Shown here: in pieces, positions 10,580-21,536 of the stretch
How positions within the stretch are numbered: the first letter of the stretch is position 1
Layout of the letters: each line of letters starts with the position of its first letter
Assembly (NCBI GenBank): GCA_037179515.1
Contig: JAXCGZ010009963.1
Span: forward strand, 1 to 30,000
Reading direction: 5' to 3'
Origin: Halocaridina rubra
Taxonomy: Eukaryota; Arthropoda; Malacostraca; Decapoda; Atyidae
DNA: 30,000 bases
Program-made: the position numbers and the translations under genes
The notes under the pieces: generated by a model
Databases searched by the model: none
Told to the model about the DNA's origin: nothing
The model's input: the letters and a program-made list of their open reading frames with translations, nothing else

Positions 10580-10914
10580 ATCTAAGGTGTACAAACACTG
10601 CCAACAATAACAGTGTCACCATCCATTCGAATATAAAGCTCAGTAAGTAGAGTAATACGCATTTGGCGTCTGCTTCTTCTCCTTGTTTTGAGAGTGAAGA
10701 CAAGAGCGCCCAGTAGGTCAATCTCTCGCAGTAAATAGAATTCTCAGACATAATTATCTCTACCGGCAAAGTCTGGGGGTATATCTGATGTCTCTTTTGC
10801 GCTGTCTGGTATAAAAATAAAATACGAATTAAAATAAATGAATAAATAAACAGATTAAAAAAAAAAATAAATAATACGTAAATAAATGTTGTATATGCCG
10901 TTTTTACGTGTAAC

Positions 10915-11045
10915 GATTCATCCTTATTTGCAAGGGGGTTAGATACCGCCAGGTTGGAGCTGGGAAATAATAGGGCTGGATGCCTTTCATAACGCCCTAT
11001 ACAGGGCTCGAGCATGGGTTTGTCATTTCCCGAATCAAGCTTTCT
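10915..11045 (+). mobile_element. SINE family S2 fragment
   Basis: Carries the shared core in the ggctggatgcctttc orientation near 10976, matching ggccggatgccctttc in the complete copy at 15574-15778. It also has ccctatacagggctcgagca, whose reverse complement includes a B-box-like gctcgagccc, so the SINE itself reads on the minus strand. The 193-codon minus frame at 10488-11069 runs through this fragment and is not a gene. Confidence 0.6.
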
Positions 11046-11129
11046 AATCACTAAAACTAAATAATTCATAAAGATATAGATAATTTTTTTTATAATAATA
11101 TCACTGCCAAGTTAAGCCAGCCGTCGGGG

Positions 11130-11310
11130 GAGCAAAACAATTTAGCTCGGTGTCGGTGTCACGCTCGGATCAATGGATAGAGTTGTTATGAAAGGCATAC
11201 GACAATAAAAACCAAAGCCAATTCTAGTCCTCATAAGGGTAATGCGATATAGAGACCCCATATGACTACGAGAAGAGATCAAAGATTTCCATTCATGGAG
11301 AGGTTCAGAG
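11130..11310 (+). mobile_element. SINE family S2, diverged fragment
   Basis: On the minus strand this reads atggggtctct, ggctttggtttttat, gtatgcctttc, in the same order as tgtggggtcg, ggttttggcaaaa and ggatgccctttc at 15611-15700 on the plus strand. The relation is by eye and old. The SINE's own head-to-tail direction therefore runs on the plus strand here. Confidence 0.45.
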
Positions 11311-11700
11311 CTATAAGACGGAAGCATGCATTCCCATTCTCGTGCCTTATTCTAAGGTGAAATAGATTCAATTATTTACATTCCTCTAGTCATTATACCT
11401 ACTGAGTTTGCAGAGGTTATTAAACGTAGGCACTATTTTTACCTAACACAAACCTCGACCTGAATGAGTGATTGCACTCAAAAGAGTGAATTTACTTTTT
11501 GATATTTGAATTTAATAAAAATTATTGGAACCCAGTTGAAAACACCATGATTAAATAATTGCGAGTAATGATTACTTTCACATTCCTGAGGAGTAAAGTT
11601 TACTTTTACACACACCCCAACCCCTTAACAACTGAAATGAAATTACGAAGAACTCCAAAAATATCTGAAACCACTAAAAAAAACAACACTTTTAATTATC
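11311..11700. other. AT-rich non-coding sequence
   Basis: Nothing recognised apart from short imperfect repeats of gagtgaatttactttt type phrases. Confidence 0.4.
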
Positions 11701-11800
11701 AACTCATTTTATAACTAGAATGAACTAATTAACCTAGCCAATCCTATCCTAACTCATTTTATAACTAGGATGAACTAATTAACTTAGCCAAACCTATCCT
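11701..11800. repeat. 50-bp tandem duplication
   Basis: 11701-11750 and 11751-11800 begin aactcattttataactag and match at 47 of 50 positions by my reading. Confidence 0.95.
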
Positions 11801-11859
11801 ATACTTAATATAATAAATATAATGAGCTATTTTCCTTTTAGGCGGTGGGACTGCACACC

Positions 11860-12060
11860 TTTATTATTTTTTTTCCAAAGGAGATTAATTAAAAATGATT
11901 ACAAAAACAGAACTCACCTAACCAAACTTATCTTGACTAAATATAATAAATTTCATTAAATATATTGCTAACAAGGGGTGTGAAAGTAAATATCTTCATT
12001 TTTTTTCAAGGAGATTACGTAAACATTAAGTAATCAAGATTATTACAAAAACAGATGAAA
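11860..12060. repeat. Diverged direct repeat, ~130 bp apart
   Basis: A block with a T-run, caaaggagatta, then attacaaaaacag at about 11866-11913 recurs at about 12000-12055 (T-run, caaggagatta, attacaaaaacaga). Confidence 0.6.
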
Positions 12061-12241
12061 GTACGTCGTCACAAAATGCCAAAGAATGCCAGTCAGTGTA
12101 CATGTTGGGTCCACGTTTCAAGCATTTCAAGGGCATTTGGTTTTGTTCCTTCACGTGCCAAACATATCCCCCTTCCCCTTTCCCCCGCTTTTCCATATTC
12201 CCTCCCACAGAAAATTCACCAAATATATTTCATACTTAACT

Positions 12242-12420
12242 TGGAGCTGCAGTAGTTCAGTGGCAAAGCGTGCGAGTTGGAAAGTGACAAACCTGACCAA
12301 CACGGATTCGACCCCAACGCGGAAAGTTAGGAATGGCATCCAGCCTTAGTCCCCCTTAGCTCCAACCTGTCTGTGGCCACCACCATCCGAATGAGGACAA
12401 ATTGTGATAAAAGAAAGAAA
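12242..12420 (+). mobile_element. tRNA-derived SINE, family S2
   Basis: The head has an A-box phrase tagttcagtggcaaagcg at about 12254 and a B-box phrase ggattcgacccc at about 12303. It is followed by the S2 core aatggcatccagcc at about 12333, then accaccatccgaatgaggac and an A-rich tail at about 12405-12424. The overlapping frames at 12086-12349 and 12151-12339 are not genes. No clear flanking duplication was found. Confidence 0.7.
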
Positions 12421-12446
12421 AAACTTTATTGGGAACATAGAGAAGG

Positions 12447-12655
12447 GTTGGAGCAGTTTTTAATACATCACGTGCCCAACTCCTTTCCTTTTCTTTCTCC
12501 GGAGTAGTTTTTCATACATCACGTGCCCAACTCCTCTCTTTTTCTCCCTCCGGAGTCGTTTTTCTTACATCACGTGCCCAACTCCTCTCCTTTTTCTCCC
12601 TCCGGAGTAGCTTTTCTTACATCACGTGCCCAACTCTTCTCCTTTTTCTCCCTCA
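12447..12655. repeat. Four-copy tandem array, 51-52 bp unit with CACGTG
   Basis: Each unit contains acatcacgtgcccaact followed by a pyrimidine tract and tccggagt. The CACGTG hexamers start at 12469, 12520, 12571 and 12623, so they are spaced 51, 51 and 52 bp. A fifth CACGTG at 12152-12157 (tcacgtgcca) lies outside the array. CACGTG is the canonical E-box for bHLH factors, but there is no neighbouring gene to say it is used. Confidence 0.92.
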
Positions 12656-12659
12656 TTAC

Positions 12660-13250
12660 TACATATTTTCTACCTTACAAAAATTACAACCAAAATATTT
12701 CAACTTATACGGAAACAGCGAAGGAGGGGGGGGGGGTTATTTCTCTATACTTTAGGTATCCAATCTCCAGTATCTTCCTTTCCTAATAATCCATATTTCC
12801 TCCCACACAAAATTTCAGTCAACAAAAATTCCAAACCTCTCCGATGACAGAGACGGGGAAGGGGTACTTCTCTTTTCCACCTGCCCACTATTTCAACTCA
12901 TCCATATTCCTAACCCAGAAAATTAAACCGCCAAAAATAATCAAACCACAAACAACAGAGAAGTCGAGAGGGCATCTCTAGTGCCCAATACCCAAATTCC
13001 CTGTCTCCCAATAATCCATATAACACGTACTAACAAACAAAAAAATTAACACCCCAATATTTCAAACTTTCAAGAGAACACTGAAGGCGAGTAGGCATCT
13101 ATACTTTAAGTTTCTAATAATAAAATTCCGTCTCCCACAAATCTATATTCAATTGCTAATCGTCTCGTTGCCTTCCAATAATCCATTTTGCGTCCTCAAA
13201 CACCAAAATACTTCCAAACTTAACTACAACAGAGCGGGGGGGGGGGGAGC
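12660..13250. repeat. Degenerate long-unit tandem array
   Basis: A phrase set of the type aatccatattt, a cytosine-rich segment, aaaatt, ccaaaatatttcaaactt, acaacagag, then a G-run recurs near 12662, 12790, 12902, 13016 and 13182. A related piece lies at about 12192. Spacing is about 112-166 bp. The units are too diverged for exact borders. Confidence 0.6.
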
Positions 13251-13905
<655 letters not shown>

Positions 13906-13944
13906 CCAAATAAAAACATTAAAATATGCGAAAACGTGAATCAT

Positions 13945-14027
13945 ATTTTACTCCTGACCAAAATTCGTACCAAAGACACATAATTACTGTGCCAAGGCGT
14001 TACCATCTACACCACTGAAGGTCTTAA
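13945..14027 (-). mobile_element. tRNA-like SINE head 1
   Basis: On the minus strand: ccttcagtggtgtagatggt (A-box-like), gccttggcacagtaattatg, then ggtacgaatttt (B-box-like). Pairs with the head at 14605. Confidence 0.7.
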
Positions 14028-14217
14028 AAGAAAAAGTAAACAACACAGCTAACTGCTATGCTAGGAATGAACGCAGTCTTTCTGAATGCCTTTTTGTTCA
14101 TATTACAGCTTCTTCCTCACCTCACTCGTGGCTTCGTTCTCATATTTAATTAAAATCCCTTGCTATATAGGTATTAGAAATAATCACATAAACACATTAA
14201 CAAATATGAAAACATGA

Positions 14218-14290
14218 ATCATATTCTATCCCTGACCGAAACTCGACCCTAAGACACATAATTACTATGCCAAGGCGCTATCAATTATAA
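14218..14290 (-). mobile_element. tRNA-like SINE head 2
   Basis: Minus-strand gccttggcatagtaattatg, then gggtcgagtttcggtcaggg. The 5' A-box part is replaced by unrelated sequence near the palindrome centre. Confidence 0.6.
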
Positions 14291-14319
14291 TAGCAGGTAG
14301 CTACGAGATTTGCTTCGTA

Positions 14320-14420
14320 TTTTAAGACCTTCAGTGGTTTACCTGGTAGCAGCTTGGCACAGTACTTAAGTGTCTTAGGCTCGAGTCCCAGCTTAGGGAT
14401 AAATATTATGCATGTTTTCA
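14320..14420 (+). mobile_element. tRNA-like SINE head 3
   Basis: Plus-strand ccttcagtggtttacctggt, cttggcacagtacttaagtg, then ggctcgagtcccagc (B box). Confidence 0.7.
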
Positions 14421-14604
14421 CATATGTTAATGCGTTTATTTGATTATTATTGATGCCTATGTAGCGTGGGATTTGAATTAAATGCAAAAACGAAGCCACG
14501 ATTGAGGTTGGAAAGAAGTTGTAATATGAACAAAAAGGTATTCAGAAAGAATGCGTTCATTCCTAGCATAGCAGTTAGCTGTGAGGACTGCTCCCTCTAT
14601 TAAG

Positions 14605-14687
14605 GCCTTCAGTGGTGAATGTTAGTGCCTTGGCACAGTAATTATGTGTCTTAGGTTCGAGTCCCAGTCAGGGGTAAAATAAAATTC

Positions 14688-14690
<3 letters not shown>
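14605..14690 (+). mobile_element. tRNA-like SINE head 4
   Basis: Plus-strand ccttcagtggtgaatgttag, then ggcacagtaattatgtgtc and ggttcgagtcccag. The segment ggcaca-gtaatta-tgtgtc can form a 6-bp stem with a 7-nt loop like an anticodon arm. The loop would present AAT (Ile-like), a tentative reading. Confidence 0.7.

Positions 14691-14697
<7 letters not shown>

Positions 14698-14747
<50 letters not shown>
14698..14747. repeat. (AT)n microsatellite
   Basis: 50 bp, abutting the right side of the large palindrome after catacatac. Confidence 0.97.
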
Positions 14748-15180
<433 letters not shown>

Positions 15181-15363
15181 CACTACAATCATTCATTGGT
15201 ATTCATACATACAAACAAACGCATATATATATATAGATACATCTGCGCCGTAATTGGAAATTGGCCTTGAATGAGAAGCTAAAACAACCTCGAATGCAGT
15301 AGCAACTGATTTCCGCTTGCATAACGACTAAAGCTTTGCAACAGTTTATCCTGCAAAATCTAT

Positions 15364-15429
15364 CATTATTATTATCATTATTATTATTACTATTATTATT
15401 ATTATTATTATTGATCATTATTATTATTA
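15364..15429. repeat. Interrupted (ATT)n microsatellite
   Basis: ATT units with occasional atc/act interruptions. The region 15175-15363 before it and 15430-15557 after it show no gene. Confidence 0.9.
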
Positions 15430-15557
15430 GGTTTTACCTTTGATTGAAAACAAGTTACTTAAGTAATACACGAATTCATATTTATTTGTATAAACAATAC
15501 AAAATAACACACACACACATGCATATTGCATAACTGTATCATATTTTCTCCTTTAAA

Positions 15558-15573
15558 CGATTCACTCGATGTT
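15558..15573. repeat. Target-site duplication, left copy (16 bp)
   Basis: cgattcactcgatgtt, repeated exactly at 15779-15794. Confidence 0.93.
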
Positions 15574-15778
15574 CTTCTTCTTCTTCTTCGTCTACATCTT
15601 TTCCCACTTTTATGTGGGGTCGATGTTTCTGGTCAGTTAATCTGTACTGGCCATATTTTGGTTTTGGCAAAATTTTTATGGCCGGATGCCCTTTCTGCCG
15701 CCAACCCTCCCCATCTACCCGGGCTTGGGACCGGCACCAAGTTGAGGCTGGCTTGCCCCCCCCCTCGGTGGCTGGGTT
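15574..15778 (-). mobile_element. SINE family S2, complete copy with 16-bp target-site duplication
   Basis: On the minus strand it begins next to the right duplication with aacccagccaccgagg. It has a B-box-like ggtcccaagccc and the family core agggcatccggccataaaaa. It ends in a simple (GAA)n tail, seen on the plus strand as cttcttcttcttcttcgtc from 15574. Exact 16-bp direct repeats abut both ends, so this is a complete and comparatively young insertion. A 98-codon plus frame (15526-15822) and a 114-codon minus frame (15539-15883) span it and are not genes. Confidence 0.9.
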
Positions 15779-15794
15779 CGATTCACTCGATGTT
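15779..15794. repeat. Target-site duplication, right copy (16 bp)
   Basis: Exact match to 15558-15573. Confidence 0.93.
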
Positions 15795-17001
<1,207 letters not shown>

Positions 17002-17233
17002 GGCCCGATTTCTTAAACAACATAAACCTAGGATACCATATTGTTAGTTAGCTAGACACACACCAATGGATTTCATAAACGCATCTGACGCGGTTCCGTG
17101 TATGGCTAGGATCCCGTACGGGATCTTAGCCATACACAGAACCGCGTCAGATGCGTTTATAAAATCCATAAGTGTGTGTCTAGCTAACTAACAATATGGT
17201 ATTCTAAGATTACACTGTTTAAGAAATCGGGCC
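17002..17233. mobile_element. Palindromic element P1, copy B
   Basis: Full-length copy of the 9617 family: ends ggcccgatttcttaaac and its inverse, and centre ggatcccgtacgggatc. Both arms keep the ttagccatacacag segment that copy A lost on one side. Flanks read ctctt and tttac, with no clear target-site duplication. Confidence 0.92.
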
Positions 17234-17329
17234 TTTACGTCCAAGCGGCGCTAAAGCTCAGGACAAATTTCAGAGGGAGTCAAGAGCCTTTTCCACAAAT
17301 GAAACAAATCTACATTCGGAGAGATAGAA

Positions 17330-17460
17330 TACTCGATTCGCGGAAGGTGAAGAATCGCGTTTGAGCCCACAGCGGGGCGATTGGAAGGACATCCAGCCTT
17401 CACTCCCAATTTAAATCCTTCAGCATCCACCCCCAAAGGAGACTAACAGTGAAACATAAC
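17330..17460 (+). mobile_element. SINE family S2 fragment
   Basis: A B-box-like gcgtttgagcccacag at about 17357, then the core gaaggacatccagccttcac at about 17385 and catccacccccaaaggag. It is collinear with the copy at 12295-12390. Confidence 0.65.
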
Positions 17461-18085
17461 TGAGTCAGCCGTATAACGTTAAAATTAAACGTAAGGAATC
17501 TTGCCTTGAGGCAAAGAATTAAAAAAAAAATTACAACACTATTTATTGCCACCTAATTCGTTTTCTAGTCGTTCGTTGAATTAATGATTTCTTTGCCAAC
17601 ACTTAATTCAGTAATTAATTATCCCCAAATTAACCACTTGATTCAGTGTTACTGTATATGTAATTTTCGAGCGTCAACTAGTAAAAATGTCATTTTAAGT
17701 AACTAAGGGAGTGCCTTCAGAACTCAATAAAAAAATCTCTCTCTCACGTGGGATTTTTTATTTTATTTTATTTTAAGTTACAGTTTATGACTTACATTGG
17801 AGAATAGTCAAAGCAAGGACAAACGTGTGTGCGTGAGGGCGCTTTTTTTGTGGAATATGCATAAAGAAGAAGAAGAAGAAGAAGAAACTAGTACTATTTA
17901 CCGAGGGATTCTGCTGTCCTTGTTCTTTGTGGTAACCATATTTTTTTCCTTTTCTTTGTATTCATTTACTTATCGTTCTTTTTTAGTTTGGCAAAAGAGG
18001 CACTTTGTAAGTAAAGATGCTAAAGTTTTCTATATCTACAGATGCACTCAGTTTGTCTCTTGAATACAACAAACAGGTCAGATAG
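17461..18085. other. AT-rich non-coding sequence
   Basis: Contains a small (AAG)n run at about 17862-17887 and a degenerate ttatt run at 17756. The frame at 17797-18063 spans these and has no recognised domain. Confidence 0.45.
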
Positions 18086-18254
18086 GATCAATCCCAAAAG
18101 AGGCACCTTGGAATGTTTAGGTGCTTAATCTGGGATTGAGCTTAAGCTAAGTTCGGTTAACTAAAACTTAACATACGCTTTGTCTAACCTATTCTAACCT
18201 TAATCCCAGATTAAGCACCGAAAATGACATCAGGTGCTTCTTCTGGGATTGATG
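18086..18254. mobile_element. Short palindromic element P2, copy 1
   Basis: Terminal inverted repeats gatcaatcccaaaagaggca and its diverged inverse (gcttcttctgggattgatg). A second, inner inverted pair is ggtgcttaatctgggatt against aatcccagattaagcacc. The same ctgggatt-plus-gtgc motif therefore occurs four times, twice per strand. Related sequences lie near 19550 and at 29917. No coding capacity. Confidence 0.8.
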
Positions 18255-18403
18255 TATGGGGAGTTTAAAAAATGCGTATTTTCTTCCTAAATATTAGGAT
18301 GCAATTAGGTCGACTAATGTTTGGTTGTACTCACTTTGACCTCCTAATATGACAGAGGCTGGCGAAGGCTATTGACTAAATACATAAATAAATAAATAAA
18401 TAT

Positions 18404-18511
18404 ATGAGGATTAGCGTAGATGCTGATTCAGGAGCATTGGTGCTGAACGCCTCTTTTTCTATGGCTTCAGTCGATATGAACCGAAAACTTATTGTGTTAG
18501 GTCAAGAGAGA

Positions 18512-18567
<56 letters not shown>

Positions 18568-18613
18568 CGTATATATCATTGTTCATTTTCATTATATGGT
18601 TAAAAACAAGAAC

Positions 18614-18672
<59 letters not shown>

Positions 18673-18778
18673 TAATAATAATCTGTTTACATCTCTTAAT
18701 CAATCTATAACTACTACTACTACTACTACTACTACTGCTAATAATAATAATAATAATAATAAGCACTGGCCGACATAA
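18404..18778. repeat. (TC)n, (AAT)n and (ACT)n microsatellites
   Basis: TC repeats at 18515-18564, AAT repeats at about 18615-18682 with interruptions, ACT repeats at about 18710-18736, AAT repeats at 18737-18761. The 124-codon frame across them is a by-product. Confidence 0.95.
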
Positions 18779-19480
18779 TAATATAGAATCCACGTCAATT
18801 TTCAATAATAAACTCAACAAAGATATTAAACCTGTCTAAAAATAAAATTTCTATATGTTTAAAATCTAATTCAATTACAAATAGTATTTATTTCCCATCC
18901 ACTCGCCTGTAAATCCTCTTTCTGTAGTCTCAAGGTTTTTTCTCAGTGAGAAAGGAACAGTTTATTATACAGGTTCATTCTACCATAAGGCTAAGTTATT
19001 AGCTTCATACTCTGTGACCGTGAGGTCTAGCTGGGATTTTCCTACCAGAATCCGCTGGCGTGCCTTGGCTTCACAAGGAAAAGATACAAAAGGAGAAAGT
19101 GCATTTTCATTCTACCATAAAGCTAAGTTAAACAGCTTCATACTCTCGGGCGTAGTCAAAGCATATACCCATATAAAAGAAGCCAAAAGTTCTGGATGGA
19201 ATTGACTTATCACACAAGAAAACTCCAGAGAGGGCTTCACGACGCGCAGGAGAACAAAGAGGTGGTATTATTGTCCTCTCAATCCAAGGGGAAGGAAGAA
19301 GACATTGCAGATTAAGAGGTAAAGAGACAATGAACTCTAGGAGGCAGAGATCCATCATTTCCTCACATGGATTAAACCCGCCTAACAAGCGAAAATTCCC
19401 ACCTTATATAAATCGATTTTAATATATTATGTAAATATACAGACTATTAAATCAAATCATATTATATTATATCATTTTAT
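18779..19480. other. Non-coding, with an R3 fragment
   Basis: A direct repeat of about 20 bp, cattctaccataaggctaag, occurs at about 18975 and again (one base different) at about 19109. Both are followed within about 25 bp by agcttcatactct. An R3-like piece lies at about 19218-19300 (cttcacgacgcgcaggagaa). Confidence 0.5.
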
Positions 19481-19489
19481 ATTACAGCA

Positions 19490-19655
19490 CAAAGGTACTA
19501 TAGTAATAATTAAGGTACATTAAGTCCGCATTAAACTAAGGTTACGTTCGGTAAGGTTCGAAAAAGTTAGCTTAACCTAAAAACGAGTAATAAGCATTTA
19601 AAGTAGGTGCTTCATCTGGACTAAGGCAGATTTGGTGCCTCTTTTGGGATTGATC
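19490..19655. mobile_element. Element P2, partial copy 2
   Basis: The right end is ggtgcctcttttgggattga at 19634-19653, the inverse of the left end at 18086. Inside are aggtgcttcatctgg and ttcggtaaggttcg. The left end is not recognisable, so the start is approximate. Confidence 0.55.
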
Positions 19656-19810
19656 CTTATCTTTTACTGCTTATCTCAATAACCCATCAAAACAAAGGTT
19701 ATAACTGTTTATCTTATCAATCTATCAAGTGATAGAATTTTCCAACGATTAAGTAAGAATTCAAAATTGACTAAATAACTGAATTGATAAGAGATATAAA
19801 CAACAGGAAG

Positions 19811-19811
<1 letters not shown>

Positions 19812-19888
<77 letters not shown>
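19812..19888. repeat. (AT)n microsatellite
   Basis: About 77 bp of AT repeats. Positions 19889-20354 after it are AT-rich with a short ATT run at 20264-20284 and no gene. Confidence 0.97.
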
Positions 19889-19893
<5 letters not shown>

Positions 19894-20431
19894 GAGGAAA
19901 TACGTCATTTTATGCTGGAATCTCGAGTAAATGAATATATTATCATTATTATTATTATTATAAAAAAACGAAGAGTACCATTGTATCCCTTGTAATGAAC
20001 TTCCAAATTGTATATATTAATGTGAAAATTAAAACCGCATGAAATTTATACATGTCAACATAATGTTTCCCCTCTACATAAACACAATAAAAATGACTAA
20101 ATAACAAAATACATTAATAAATAAGTAAATAAATAAAAAAAAATTCCATACGAATAAAAAATAACAGAATAAGAGAAATATTCATAGTTTTGGGAACGTG
20201 AACATAAGGCGTATAAATTAAGGTCAATAACTGTTATATGAAGGTCAGTGACGCGATATGACTCATTATTATTATTATTATTATAATTTCTTAACATATT
20301 AAGAAATCTAGCATATACATAAGAAAATACACAAACACATACACATACGTGTATGTGATTACCTAATTGTGTTTACGGGAAAGAGCCCAAAGCTCGTATC
20401 TTCCCGTCTCCATATCGGTTCCATTTTAGAC

Positions 20432-21363
20432 TTAGTGATACTTATCATGCCTGTCCTTAAAACTATAGATTGAGATAGCATTAACTACCTCCTCGCTTAG
20501 CCAATTCCAATTATCAACTACTCTTACACTGAAAAAGTATTTCCTTACATCCTGCAAAGAAGTTTTCTTACCAAGCTTCAAACTATGACCTCTAGTTCTA
20601 GAGCCAGCCATATCAAAATATCGATCCCTATCCACTCTATCATAACCATGAAGGAATTTAAAGACTGTCACCATATCCCCCCCTCACTCTTCTAGCTTCG
20701 AGTGATGGTAAGTCTACTTCCCTCAGCCTCTCATCATAACTGAGATTGCGTATTTCTGGCACCAGTTTCGTGGCATGTCTTTGAACTTTTTCAAGCTTAG
20801 CTATGTGCTTTTTCAAGTGCGGATTCCAAAAGGGGGCTGCATATTCGAGTTTTGGCCTCACATAGGTTACATAAATATTTCTGAACATTTCCTTGTCCAT
20901 GTGCCTGAAGGCTACCCTTACATTTGATAAGAATGCATATGCTGCCCTTACTATGCCATTTACATGTATTTCTGGAGACAAATCAGCCAGTATGTTTACT
21001 CCTACATCTCTCTCATTTTCTGTCTCTTGAAGTTGTACTCCAGCCACCGAGTAGTCAAGCTTGGGCCTTCTTGCACTTGTACCCATTCTCATTACCTTAC
21101 ATTTTGAAGTATTGAATTTCATTAGCCACTTTTCTGACCACTCATGCAGATTATTTAGATCCTCCTGAACTTCTCACCACTGTTCTCGTTTTTTACTTTC
21201 TTCATAATCTTTGCATCATCTGCAAACATATTCATGAATGAATTTACAGACTCTGGTAGGTCATTTACATATACAAGGAACAAAAGTGGCCCTAAAACTG
21301 AACCCTATGGAACTCCACTACTAACTCTTCTCCATTCAGACACTGAGTGTCTTACTCTAACCC
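20432..21363 (-). pseudogene. Host LINE: reverse transcriptase second half and C-terminus
   Basis: On the minus strand from 21363, the frame continues from the split at the insertion. It reads SVSEWRRVSSGVP, then a TAG stop (21305-21307) where motif B normally has Gln, then GSVLGPLLFLVYVNDLP and MFADDAK. The last is catalytic motif C, FADD in place of the usual YADD. A frameshift near 21170 leads into NNLHEWSEKWLMKFNTSKCK, RMGTSARRPKL and the thumb-like region. A one-base gain in a G-run (seven C on the plus strand at about 20675) shifts into the C-terminal frame (HGYDRVDRDRYFD, VDNWNWLSEEVVNA), ending at 20432. Confidence 0.88.
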
Positions 21364-21369
21364 TCTGTT
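21364..21369. repeat. Target-site duplication of nested LINE, left copy
   Basis: tctgtt, repeated at 23676-23681. Removing one copy plus the insert rejoins the host frame. Confidence 0.85.
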
Positions 21370-21536
21370 GTGGTTGAAATCGGTAACACTGGGAGAGACA
21401 CTCTCAACGGTTTCTGATATGTTATAAGATTATAATGAATTTTCTTTGTATCTTTTTAAACACAAAAGTTGTAATAATCACTCTGACTTAAATTTGAAGA
21501 TTTATATTTCAGTATGCTTTCGTTAATTTTATAGCT

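Larger units (their letters stand above)
13930..14690. repeat. Large palindrome, ~350-bp arms, of dimeric tRNA-like SINE units
   Basis: The left arm (about 13930-14285) aligns end to end with the reverse complement of the right arm (about 14345-14690), with many point differences and small indels. The unmatched centre is about 55 bp. Each arm is head-body-head. The outer heads are 13945-14027 (minus) and 14605-14690 (plus). The inner heads are 14218-14290 (minus) and 14320-14420 (plus). The body of about 180 bp contains cagctaactgctatgctagg or its inverse. The two units in each arm read outward from the centre. Confidence 0.85.

Noticed and set aside
12447..12655. CRISPR-like array
   Set aside because: Whole 51-bp units are repeated with drift and no unique spacers; it is a minisatellite, and the context is eukaryotic.
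18160..18215. Telomere-like aacct phrases
   Set aside because: They are scattered variants (ctaacctattctaacctt) inside element P2, not a tandem TTAGG array.
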